Shown here: piece after piece, positions 7,758 to 15,769 of the stretch | Layout: each line of letters opens with the position of its first letter | How positions within the stretch are numbered: position 1 is the stretch's first letter | Assembly: GCF_041677825.1 (NCBI RefSeq) | Contig: NZ_JBAYPG010000014.1 | Location: 12,534 to 76,533 of the forward strand | Reading direction: 5' to 3' | DNA from: Castellaniella sp041677825 | GTDB taxonomy: Bacteria; Pseudomonadota; Gammaproteobacteria; Burkholderiales; Burkholderiaceae_B | Length of the DNA: 64,000 nt | Translations under genes and position numbers: made by a program | The notes under the pieces: generated by a model | The model's database searches: none | The model's input: the letters and a program-made list of their open reading frames with translations, nothing else | Told to the model about the DNA's origin: nothing

Positions 7758-9242
7758 GTGCGCGATGCGATCGAATTTGTCTTCAATGGCCAGCTGCGCC
7801 GGCTGACCGATTTTGACCCGAATCTCACTGTCTTGCGCTACGTGCGCGAGCACGAACGGGCCCTGGGCAGCAAGGAAGGCTGCGCCGAAGGCGACTGCGG
7901 CGCATGCACGGCTGTGGTTGCCGAGCTGGCTGACAATGGCCTGCATTATCGGGCGGTCAATACCTGTATTCAGTTTCTGGCAACCCTGGATGGCAAGGCG
8001 CTGATGACGGTGGAGCACCTGGAATCGGATGCCGGCCTGCACCCTGTGCAGGAAGCGATGGCCGAGTCCCACGCATCGCAATGTGGCTTCTGTACGCCAG
8101 GCTTCGTGATGTCGATGTTCGCCGGAGCGCAGAACCATGTACCCCCGACACGCGTGGCGATCGATGAAATGCTTGCGGGCAACCTGTGCCGCTGCACGGG
8201 TTATACGCCGATCATCCACGCGGCCGAAAAAGCGCTGGCGCCCGCTTCGGGGGCCCAGATCCGGGAGGCCGATGAAGTATTGCTGAGACAGCAGCTGCAG
8301 GCTGTTTCCAGTCAGGAAGGCGTGAGCATCCACAGCCACGGCAAGCATTTCATCGCTCCGGCGACGCTGGCTGAGCTGGCAGAGATCTTGCTGCGCGCCC
8401 CCGATGCAACGCTGCTGGCAGGCGGTACCGATGTCGGGTTGTTCGTCACGAAGAAACATGCTGCGCTGGAGACCGTGGTCTACATTGGCAGAGTCGCTGA
8501 GTTGGCGCGTATCGAGGATACCCCCCAGGGGGTTCGCCTGGCGGCGGCGGTCACCTATGCTCAGGCAAGCGCAGGCCTGCAGGCGCTGTATCCGGATATG
8601 GGCAAGCTGATTTCCCGTATCGGTGCCGTGCAGGTGCGCAACCTGGGCACAGTCGTGGGCAATATTGCCAATGGCTCGCCCATAGGCGACATGCCGCCTG
8701 CCCTGATCGCCGCGGGTGCCAGGGTGGTCCTGCGCCGGGGAGACGCCACGCGTGAACTGCCGCTCGAAGCGTATTTCATTGCATACGGCAAGCAGGACAG
8801 GGTGCCGGGCGAGTTCATCGAAGCCCTTCTGGTGCCCCGGCCCGATCCAGGCGGTGTTCTGAAAGTCTACAAGATCAGCAAGCGTATCGATCAGGATATT
8901 TCGAGCGTATGCGGGGCTTTCAACCTGGGTTTTTCAGAGGAGGCCGGCGAGCGTGTCGTCAAAAGCGCCAGGATCTGTTTTGGCGGCATGGCCGGCACCC
9001 CGCTGCGTGCCTCGCAGTGCGAAGCGTTCCTGGTCGGGCGCGTCTGGGACGAGGCTACCGCCGAGCAGGCAGCCGAACTGTTGAGCGAGACCTACCAGCC
9101 CTTGAACGATGCGCGTGCGAGCGCAGCCTATCGCAACCGTGTGGCCGGCAACCTGCTGCGCAAGTTCTTTCATGAGACCCAGGCAGCGGATCAGGCGCCG
9201 CTGGGCGTGGTGCATGGTTCTTTTCAAGGAGCGCGTCGATGA
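7758..9242 (+). CDS. xdhA: Xanthine dehydrogenase small subunit (2Fe-2S and FAD)
   Basis: A 494-residue iron-sulfur/flavin subunit. The first cluster motif G-C42-A-E-G-D-C47-G-A-C50 with a later C near 73, and the second cluster pair C-G-F-C and L-C-R-C-T-G-Y near residues 113-150, are complete. The FAD domain follows, with L-A-G-G-T-D and the R-N-L-G-T-V-V-G-N-I-A-N-G-S-P motif. The GTG at 7758 is preferred because GAGGGGG lies just upstream; an in-frame TTG at 7734 is the alternative. The stop overlaps the xdhB start as ATGA. Electrons from the molybdenum subunit pass through the clusters and FAD to NAD+. Confidence 0.92.
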   Translation: MRDAIEFVFNGQLRRLTDFDPNLTVLRYVREHERALGSKEGCAEGDCGACTAVVAELADNGLHYRAVNTCIQFLATLDGKALMTVEHLESDAGLHPVQEAMAESHASQCGFCTPGFVMSMFAGAQNHVPPTRVAIDEMLAGNLCRCTGYTPIIHAAEKALAPASGAQIREADEVLLRQQLQAVSSQEGVSIHSHGKHFIAPATLAELAEILLRAPDATLLAGGTDVGLFVTKKHAALETVVYIGRVAELARIEDTPQGVRLAAAVTYAQASAGLQALYPDMGKLISRIGAVQVRNLGTVVGNIANGSPIGDMPPALIAAGARVVLRRGDATRELPLEAYFIAYGKQDRVPGEFIEALLVPRPDPGGVLKVYKISKRIDQDISSVCGAFNLGFSEEAGERVVKSARICFGGMAGTPLRASQCEAFLVGRVWDEATAEQAAELLSETYQPLNDARASAAYRNRVAGNLLRKFFHETQAADQAPLGVVHGSFQGARR

Positions 9243-11566
9243 TGGTTCATGTTTCCAGGCGCCATGACAGTGCAGCCAAGCAAGTCAGTGGTGCCGCAAT
9301 GTATATCGATGACCTGGCCGAACCGCATGGCATGCTGCATGTGGTCATTGCACAAAGTACGCTTGCGCATGCCGAAATCCTTGTCTGCGACCTGGCCGAG
9401 GTTGTACGGCAGCCCGGTGTCGCTGCCGTGCTGACACTTGCCGATATTCCGGGAAGCCCCGACCTGAGCTGTGTGCATGCAGGAGATGAACCGGTTTTTG
9501 CTGATCGGAAGGTCCAGTTTGCAGGCCAGGCGCTATATGCGGTCGTAGCTGAAAGCGTCGCGGCTGCTCGCCGGGCTTGCGCGTTTGCCAAACTCGAGTT
9601 CAAGGAATTGCCTGCGGTATTGTCCATAGAGCAGGCCATGGATCAGCAGAGCTTTGTTGTGCCTCCGCGTCGCGTCAGCCGGGGTGATTCGGCGCGTGCC
9701 CTGGCGCAGGCGCCCAATCGTCTGAAGGGTTGCCTGCGTACGGGCGGGCAAGAACATTTTTATCTGGAAGGCCAGATCGCGCTGGCGGAGCCGGGTGAGG
9801 ACGGCGAAATTTCAATCTACAGTTCGACGCAGAACCCCAGCGAAATCCAGCACCTCTGCGCGCGGGTACTGAACATGCCGGATGCGGCGGTCAAGGTGCA
9901 TGTACGGCGCATGGGAGGCGCCTTCGGTGGCAAGGAAACCCAGGCAGCACAATTTGCCATCATTGCAGCCTTGGCGGCACGCAAGACAGGGCGCGCTGCC
10001 AAGGTGCGGCTGGATCGCGACGACGACATGCGAATGACGGGGAAACGCCATGCCTTCGTCATCGACTATGACGTCGGTTTCGATGATGAAGGGCGTATTC
10101 AGGGCGTCGAGTTCGTGCAGAAGGTGCGTTGCGGCTATGCTGCCGATCTTTCGGGGGCCGTGGCAGATCGCGGGGTGTTTCACTGCGACAATGCCTATTT
10201 CCTTGAAAATGTCACGATCGATTCCTATCGCTGCCGGACCCATACCGTATCGGATACGGCATTTCGCGGATTTGGCTGCCCGCAGGGCATGATAGGCATC
10301 GAGCGCGTGATATTGGATATCGCGCAGCACTTGGGCAAGGATCCACTGGATGTCCGCCTGGCCAACCTGTACGATCCAGAACGTGCCCAGACGCATTACG
10401 GCCAATCGGTCTCCAATTTCATTTTGCCCGAAATCATCGAGCAACTCAGTACGCAGGCCAGGTATCACGAGCGGCGCAGGTCGGCTCTGGCATTCAATCA
10501 GAGCAATTCGTTCCTGCGCAAGGGTGTTGCATTGACGCCCGTCATGATGGGGATATGTTTCAGCCGGACGCACCTGAACCAGGCTGGCGCGCTGATTCAT
10601 GTCTACAAGGACGGCAGCATTGCGCTGAATCATGGCGGGACCGAGATGGGGCAGGGGCTGTTCATCAAGGTGGCGCAGATCGTGGCCCAGGAGTTCGGCG
10701 TATCGCTGGATCGTGTCCGGCTGACTGCGACCACGACAGAAAAAGTGCCGAATACATCGGCCACCGCCTCGTCGGCCGGGGTGGATCTCAACGGCATGGC
10801 GGCCAGGGATGCCGTGAGCAAGCTCAAGCGCCGGCTGACCGACCTTGCGGTGGAGAAATATGCTGTGCCCAGGGAAACCATCCGGTTTGCCGACGATCAC
10901 GTGGAAATCGGTTCGAAGCGCATCACCTTCGAAGCCCTGGTTGAGCAGGCTTACCTGGAGCGGGTTTCGTTGTCCGCCACGGGCTTTTTTCGCACGCCGG
11001 AGATCCATTTCGATCAGGCGGCTTTCCAGGGAAGGCCGTTCCTGTATTTTGCGTACGGTGCAGCGATTTCCGAGGTCCTGATCGACAGACTGACAGGCGA
11101 ATACCGCGTGACGCAGGTCGATATTCTGCAGGATGTGGGGCGCTCCTTGAACCCCGCCATCGACATCGGTCAGATTGAAGGCGGGTTTATCCAGGGCATG
11201 GGCTGGCTGACGACCGAAGAACTGTATTGGGATGAGCGGGGCATCCTGAAAACACATGCGCCGTCGACTTACAAAATCCCCGCCATCGGCGATCGCCCGA
11301 AAGTCATGAATGTGATGCTCATGGACAACCCTGCCTTCCGGTCAGCGACGCCATATTTTTCCAAGGCAGTCGGCGAGCCGCCGTTGATGCTCGCCATTTC
11401 CGTTCATCAGGCGATGATTGAGGCGCTTTCATATGATGTCAGCCGGCCAGCTCTGGATACCCCGGCAACGCCGGAGCGTATCCTGCTGGTGCGGCCGATG
11501 CCGGCAGACGGAACAAGGACAGCGTCGTGTGCGCAGTCCTTGCTTCCGGCAGAAGAAAAGCTCTAG
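9239..11566 (+). CDS. xdhB: Xanthine dehydrogenase large (molybdopterin) subunit
   Basis: A 775-residue molybdenum hydroxylase subunit that follows the bovine and Rhodobacter xanthine dehydrogenase pattern closely. R-M-G-G-A-F-G-G-K-E holds the substrate glutamate (E233). A-F-R-G-F-G near residue 343 holds the substrate arginine, with cysteine 347 where glycine is usual in F-G-G-P-Q. T-G-F-F-R-T-P keeps the stacking phenylalanine, and A-V-G-E-P-P (E713) carries the catalytic base. These residues favour a purine-like or related N-heterocycle as substrate. The start overlaps xdhA by 4 bp with AAGGAG upstream. The Mo cofactor sulfurtransferase/chaperone XdhC is not in this operon. Confidence 0.93.
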   Translation: MMVHVSRRHDSAAKQVSGAAMYIDDLAEPHGMLHVVIAQSTLAHAEILVCDLAEVVRQPGVAAVLTLADIPGSPDLSCVHAGDEPVFADRKVQFAGQALYAVVAESVAAARRACAFAKLEFKELPAVLSIEQAMDQQSFVVPPRRVSRGDSARALAQAPNRLKGCLRTGGQEHFYLEGQIALAEPGEDGEISIYSSTQNPSEIQHLCARVLNMPDAAVKVHVRRMGGAFGGKETQAAQFAIIAALAARKTGRAAKVRLDRDDDMRMTGKRHAFVIDYDVGFDDEGRIQGVEFVQKVRCGYAADLSGAVADRGVFHCDNAYFLENVTIDSYRCRTHTVSDTAFRGFGCPQGMIGIERVILDIAQHLGKDPLDVRLANLYDPERAQTHYGQSVSNFILPEIIEQLSTQARYHERRRSALAFNQSNSFLRKGVALTPVMMGICFSRTHLNQAGALIHVYKDGSIALNHGGTEMGQGLFIKVAQIVAQEFGVSLDRVRLTATTTEKVPNTSATASSAGVDLNGMAARDAVSKLKRRLTDLAVEKYAVPRETIRFADDHVEIGSKRITFEALVEQAYLERVSLSATGFFRTPEIHFDQAAFQGRPFLYFAYGAAISEVLIDRLTGEYRVTQVDILQDVGRSLNPAIDIGQIEGGFIQGMGWLTTEELYWDERGILKTHAPSTYKIPAIGDRPKVMNVMLMDNPAFRSATPYFSKAVGEPPLMLAISVHQAMIEALSYDVSRPALDTPATPERILLVRPMPADGTRTASCAQSLLPAEEKL

Positions 11567-11577
11567 GTGGGTGCCGT

Positions 11578-12729
11578 ATGGCCAGAAAAATTCCAGCGCT
11601 GCGCGAGATGATCGCGCAGCTGGTTGCCACGCTTTCTGTCAGCAGCAGTACCCCTGGGCTGGATGTCGGCAACGCCGAGGTCAATGCGTTGCTGGCGGGT
11701 TGGTGTGAGAGTCTGGGGTTCAGGACGCGCCTGCTTCCGGTGCCGGGCAAACCTGGACACGTGAACCTGATAGCCACGCTGGGCCGGGGAACAGATGGGT
11801 TGGTGTTGGCTGGCCATACGGATACTGTCCCTTTCGATCCACATCTATGGCAGTCGGATCCGCTCGCCCTTACAGAACATGAAGGCCGGTTGACCGGCCT
11901 GGGCATTGCGGACATGAAGGCATTTTTCGCTTTTGTGCTTGACGCCGTCGAATCCATTGATCCTGCCCGGCTGGGTGCGCCGCTGACACTCATCGCCACG
12001 GCCGATGAAGAGGCGGGCATGACCGGCGCCCGGGCGCTCACCTCTTTGCGTGAGTATGGCAGGCATGTCGTCATCGGCGAGCCGACGGGCGGTGTTCCGG
12101 TCCGCATGCACAAGGGAAACATGATGCATCGCTTGATTCTGATCGGGCAAAGCGGGCATTCCAGCGACCCATCTTTGGGCAGAAACGCGCTGGATGGCAT
12201 GCATGCGGTCATGACCGACCTGATGGCGTTCAGGCAGTCCCTGCAGAATCAGTATCGGCATGCGGGGTTTTCTGTTCCCGTTCCAACGCTCAATTTGGGT
12301 TGCATTCATGGCGGCGACAATCCCAATCGCATCTGTGGCCATTGTGAGCTGTCATTCGACTTTCGCCTGCTGCCCGGAATGAATGGCGTCGAGATCCGGG
12401 AACGCATTCGCGAACGGGCGGTGCAGGTTGCTCACGCGCACGGGCTGGAAGCTCGTCTGGACGTGATCATGGACGTGGTGCCCGGAATGGAGACGCCGGC
12501 GGACGCGGCCATTGTGCTGGCGGCCGAACGCATTTCGGCGCAACCGGCTCAGGCGGTATCCTTTACGACCGAAGGGCCTTTCTATCGCGCCCAAGGCATG
12601 GATGTGGTGATCATGGGGCCAGGCGATATCGCCTGTGCGCATCAGCCTGGAGAGCACCTTTCAGTGGCGCGGATCAACCAGACAACGCGGCATTTGCAGG
12701 CATTGATCGGGGATTTTTGCTTGTCGTGA
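11578..12729 (+). CDS. argE: Acetylornithine deacetylase (ArgE-type M20 hydrolase)
   Basis: A 383-residue metallohydrolase of the same length as E. coli ArgE and close to it in motifs. H-T-D-T-V-P-F-D gives the first zinc ligand, I-A-D-M-K the bridging aspartate, D-E-E the catalytic glutamate, G-E-P-T a ligand and A-H-Q-P the last histidine. The middle domain has G-H-S-S-D-P and N-R-I-C as in ArgE. ATG 11578 follows AGGTGGG; a longer frame reads into xdhB. It is 11 bp after xdhB, so it belongs to the catabolic operon. ArgE removes acetyl from N-acetylornithine, but here it may hydrolyse a ring-opened N-acyl intermediate. Confidence 0.82.
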   Translation: MARKIPALREMIAQLVATLSVSSSTPGLDVGNAEVNALLAGWCESLGFRTRLLPVPGKPGHVNLIATLGRGTDGLVLAGHTDTVPFDPHLWQSDPLALTEHEGRLTGLGIADMKAFFAFVLDAVESIDPARLGAPLTLIATADEEAGMTGARALTSLREYGRHVVIGEPTGGVPVRMHKGNMMHRLILIGQSGHSSDPSLGRNALDGMHAVMTDLMAFRQSLQNQYRHAGFSVPVPTLNLGCIHGGDNPNRICGHCELSFDFRLLPGMNGVEIRERIRERAVQVAHAHGLEARLDVIMDVVPGMETPADAAIVLAAERISAQPAQAVSFTTEGPFYRAQGMDVVIMGPGDIACAHQPGEHLSVARINQTTRHLQALIGDFCLS

Positions 12730-12800
12730 TGGTGTCGAAAATTGATCCATCGTCGCCTGGGTCTCGCCACATGTCGTGATGCCGTTCGCCGACTTGCCCG

Positions 12801-14555
12801 TCATTTCGTTTCATGCGCCGTTGTCCCTGACACTGGTGAAGTGGCCGGGGTCGGCAATACAGGCTGGGCTGCCTGAGGCCGCGCCAGCCAGATCAGCCCG
12901 ATCAGGACCATAAAAATGAAAGTGGAGGCCAGAAAGAAATCGGTGGCCGACATGGTCCAGGCCTGCTGGTGGATGACCTGATCCAGCAGGGCAGCGCCTT
13001 GTCGTGGGTCCACGCCATGATTCTGCAAGCCATTCATCAGGTGGTCGAAGGCCGGTTCACCCGGACGGGCAACTTCGGTGAGACGCGCGTGGTGCAGGAT
13101 GGCACGATCATCCCACAGGGTCGTGGTGATCGAGGTGCCGAAGGCGCCGCAGACCAGGCGAAAGAAATTGGTCAGGCCGGCAGCGGCGGGGATGCGCTCC
13201 GGGCTCAGCCCGGCCAGCGAGATCGTGGTCAGCGGAATGAAGAATGCCGCCATGGCCGCGCCCTGGATGAACGTGGGCAGCATGACCCCGAACAGATCCA
13301 CATTGGTGTTGTATTGCGCGCGCATCCAGCTGATCAGCGAAAAAATCAGGAAGGCGACGGTCGCGATGATGCGCGGGTCGTGGCGCGCCACCAGCTTGCC
13401 CACGACCGGTGACAGCACGATGGCCAGAATCCCCACGGGAGCCGCGGCCACGCCGGCCCAGGTGGCGGTGTAGCCCATGGTGCTCTGCAGCCACAGCGGC
13501 AACAGGACCACGGTACCGAAAAACACGCCGAACGCCACTGACAGGGCCACCGTGCCGGCGGTGAAATTGCGTTGTGCGAACAGGGACAGATCGACCACCG
13601 GATGGCTGGCCGTCAGTTCCCAGATGACGAAGTACACGAAGGTGATGGCGGAGATCACAGCGAGCGCGCAGATCAGCGGACTGGCAAACCAGTCCAGATC
13701 CTTGCCCTTGTCGAGCATCACCTGCAGGGCGCCCACCCAGACCACGAGCAGCGCCAGGCCGACGCCGTCGATCGGCAGGCGGCTGCGGCGCGACTCGCGT
13801 CTGCGGTAGATCTGCCATGAGCCCCAGGCAGCCAGCAAGCCGACTGGCACGTTGATGTAGAAGATCCAGGCCCATGCGTAATTGTCCGAAATCCAGCCAC
13901 CCAGCAAGGGGCCGGCGATCGGGCCGACCAGGATGGTCATGGACCAGAGCGCCAGCGCCATGCCGGCCTTGGCCCGCGGGTAGCTGGCCAGCATCAGCGC
14001 CTGCGACAGGGGGATCATCGGCCCGGCGACGGCGCCCTGCAGTACCCGGAAGAACACCAGTGATTCGAATGACCACGCAAAACCGCACAGCCACGAACTC
14101 ACCACGAACAGCAGGGTCGCCATCAGAAACAGCCGTACCTGCCCGAAATACCGGGTCAGCCAGCCCGTCAACGGTACGGTGATGGCGTTGGCCACAGCAA
14201 ATGACGTGATGACCCACGTGCCCTGGGTGGTGCTCACGCCCAGATCACCGGCAATCGTCGGGATGGAGACGTTGGCAATGGAAGAGTCCAGCACGTTCAT
14301 GAACACGGCCGCCGACAGGGCGATGGTCCCGAATGCGCGCGCACTGCCTTCAAGCGGCGGGTAATCGCCGGCCGGCGCTTGCCCGGCAGGCCGCGCAGAT
14401 ACGGGCGCAGATTCACGCGGGGGTTCAGATGCAGGCATGGGTCCGGCCGCAGACGTGGGCCCGGCCGCAGACGTGGGCCCGGATGCAGACGTGGGCCCGG
14501 ATGCAGACGTGGGCCCGTCCGCGGGATCTTGCGTTGCCCTGATCTCAGTGCTCAT
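12801..14555 (-). CDS. emrB: DHA2 family multidrug efflux MFS transporter, EmrB type
   Basis: A 584-residue transporter with 14 predicted helices. It has the DHA2/EmrB drug:H+ antiporter pattern, including V-L-D-S-S-I-A-N-V near helix 1 and G-P-I-A-G-P-L-L-G-G-W in helix 5. The first about 70 residues are an unusual cytoplasmic extension made of G-P-T-S-A-(S/A) repeats encoded by an 18-bp tandem repeat (14431-14520). It overlaps emrA by 4 bp (ATGA). With EmrA and the outer-membrane lipoprotein it forms a tripartite pump across both membranes, under the MarR protein encoded upstream. Confidence 0.9.
   Translation of the reverse strand: MSTEIRATQDPADGPTSASGPTSASGPTSAAGPTSAAGPMPASEPPRESAPVSARPAGQAPAGDYPPLEGSARAFGTIALSAAVFMNVLDSSIANVSIPTIAGDLGVSTTQGTWVITSFAVANAITVPLTGWLTRYFGQVRLFLMATLLFVVSSWLCGFAWSFESLVFFRVLQGAVAGPMIPLSQALMLASYPRAKAGMALALWSMTILVGPIAGPLLGGWISDNYAWAWIFYINVPVGLLAAWGSWQIYRRRESRRSRLPIDGVGLALLVVWVGALQVMLDKGKDLDWFASPLICALAVISAITFVYFVIWELTASHPVVDLSLFAQRNFTAGTVALSVAFGVFFGTVVLLPLWLQSTMGYTATWAGVAAAPVGILAIVLSPVVGKLVARHDPRIIATVAFLIFSLISWMRAQYNTNVDLFGVMLPTFIQGAAMAAFFIPLTTISLAGLSPERIPAAAGLTNFFRLVCGAFGTSITTTLWDDRAILHHARLTEVARPGEPAFDHLMNGLQNHGVDPRQGAALLDQVIHQQAWTMSATDFFLASTFIFMVLIGLIWLARPQAAQPVLPTPATSPVSGTTAHETK
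14431..14520 (-). repeat. 18-bp tandem repeat, five units, in the emrB N-terminus
   Basis: Four near-identical units of GCAGACGTGGGCCCGG(C/A)(C/T) occupy 14449-14520 and a degenerate fifth unit 14431-14448. The period is six codons, so copy changes keep the frame and alter only the length of the Gly-Pro-Thr-Ser-Ala linker. Confidence 0.9.
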
Positions 14556-15763
14556 GGGGCGAGGTTGGCGTTGATGATCTGCCGGATCATGTCATCGATC
14601 TGCGCCGGATCGTGTCTGTAGACCGCGGTGTCGTGCCGCGTGCCCGCGCTTGCGGATGGATCGGGTGGCGCATCATCGTGTGCGGATCCGGGCGTGGATG
14701 ACAGATCCACCCGGGCAGTCATCGAGAGGCCGACGCGCAGCGGGTGGGCCTGCAGTTCCCGGGGGTCGAGGCGGATCCGGACCGGTACGCGCTGGATGAC
14801 CTTGATCCAGTTGCCGCTGGCATTCTGGGCCGGCAGCAGTGCAAAGGCACCGCCGCTGCCGGCGGACACACCCTCGATCATGCCGTGGAAGGTGACCTCG
14901 TCGCCATACAGATCCGATACCAGTGTCACCTCCTGGCCCGGCTGCATGTGACGCAGCTGGGTTTCCTTGAAATTGGCTTCCACCCACAGGCTGTCCAGGG
15001 GCACGACTGTCATGAGCGGCGTGCCGGCTTGAATGCGCTGGCCCAGCTGAACGGCGCGCTGGGCAATCATGCCGTCCACGGGCGCAGGCACACGGGTACG
15101 CGATTGGGCCAGCCAGGCCTGCCGCACCTGCTCTGCCGCGTGCACGACATCCGGATGGGTGGCCACCGTGCTGTTGCGGGTCAGGGCCTGGTTGGTGGCC
15201 AGTTGCGCCTCGGATGCCGCCAGACCCGCCTGGGCCTGGGCGAGCGCGACTTCTGCGGATTTGACGGCCACCTGTGCATGCAGCAGTTCTTCACCACTGA
15301 CCCCGCCCGAACTGCGCAATGCATTGCGTCGCTGAAGATCGTTGCGGGTCTTGTCCAGCTGGGTCTGCGCCTGCTCGACGTTGGCACGGCCCACCGCCAC
15401 ATTGGCTGCCAGCGCCTTGTTCTGCGCAAACAGCGTCTGCGTATGGCGCACGGTTTGCGCCAGGGCGGATTTCGCCTGGGCAAGGACGATCTCGGTGTCG
15501 CTGGCGTCCAGCGTCACCAGTTCAGCGCCCTGCGTGACGGTTTGCGTGTCGTCTGCACCGATGGCCACCACAGTGCCGGGAATCTGTGCGCTCACCGTGA
15601 CCAGGTTGCCGTGCACGTAGGCATCGTCGGTGGATTCATAATGTGCAACGAACATGGTCCACCATACGCCGTACAGCAGGGCAATCAGAATGAACAGGCC
15701 GGTGGCGATCCACATCAGGCGCTTGCGGGTCGAGCCCGCGGTCTTGCTGCTTTCTTCAGTCAT
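14552..15763 (-). CDS. emrA: HlyD family efflux adaptor, EmrA type
   Basis: A 403-residue membrane fusion protein. One N-terminal helix at residues 14-36 is followed by the biotinyl-lipoyl half-motif with Y-E-S-T-D-D-A-Y-V-H-G-N, a long coiled coil at about residues 90-200 and the second lipoyl/beta-barrel part. It joins the inner-membrane EmrB transporter to the outer-membrane channel. The gene lies 6 bp after the channel gene and overlaps emrB by 4 bp, so all three are one transcript. Confidence 0.92.
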   Translation of the reverse strand: MTEESSKTAGSTRKRLMWIATGLFILIALLYGVWWTMFVAHYESTDDAYVHGNLVTVSAQIPGTVVAIGADDTQTVTQGAELVTLDASDTEIVLAQAKSALAQTVRHTQTLFAQNKALAANVAVGRANVEQAQTQLDKTRNDLQRRNALRSSGGVSGEELLHAQVAVKSAEVALAQAQAGLAASEAQLATNQALTRNSTVATHPDVVHAAEQVRQAWLAQSRTRVPAPVDGMIAQRAVQLGQRIQAGTPLMTVVPLDSLWVEANFKETQLRHMQPGQEVTLVSDLYGDEVTFHGMIEGVSAGSGGAFALLPAQNASGNWIKVIQRVPVRIRLDPRELQAHPLRVGLSMTARVDLSSTPGSAHDDAPPDPSASAGTRHDTAVYRHDPAQIDDMIRQIINANLAP

Positions 15764-15769
15764 GGTGTG

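Noticed and set aside
7074..8459. Long minus-strand ORF (461 aa) opposite dctM/xdhA
   Set aside because: It spans the junction of two real genes and is rich in His/Gln/Arg, typical of an antisense shadow.
9812..11257. Minus-strand ORF (481 aa) opposite xdhB
   Set aside because: Antisense of the molybdopterin subunit with no recognisable motif and no ribosome binding site.
14431..14520. CRISPR array or regulatory iterons
   Set aside because: The 18-bp units are contiguous, in frame and translated within emrB.
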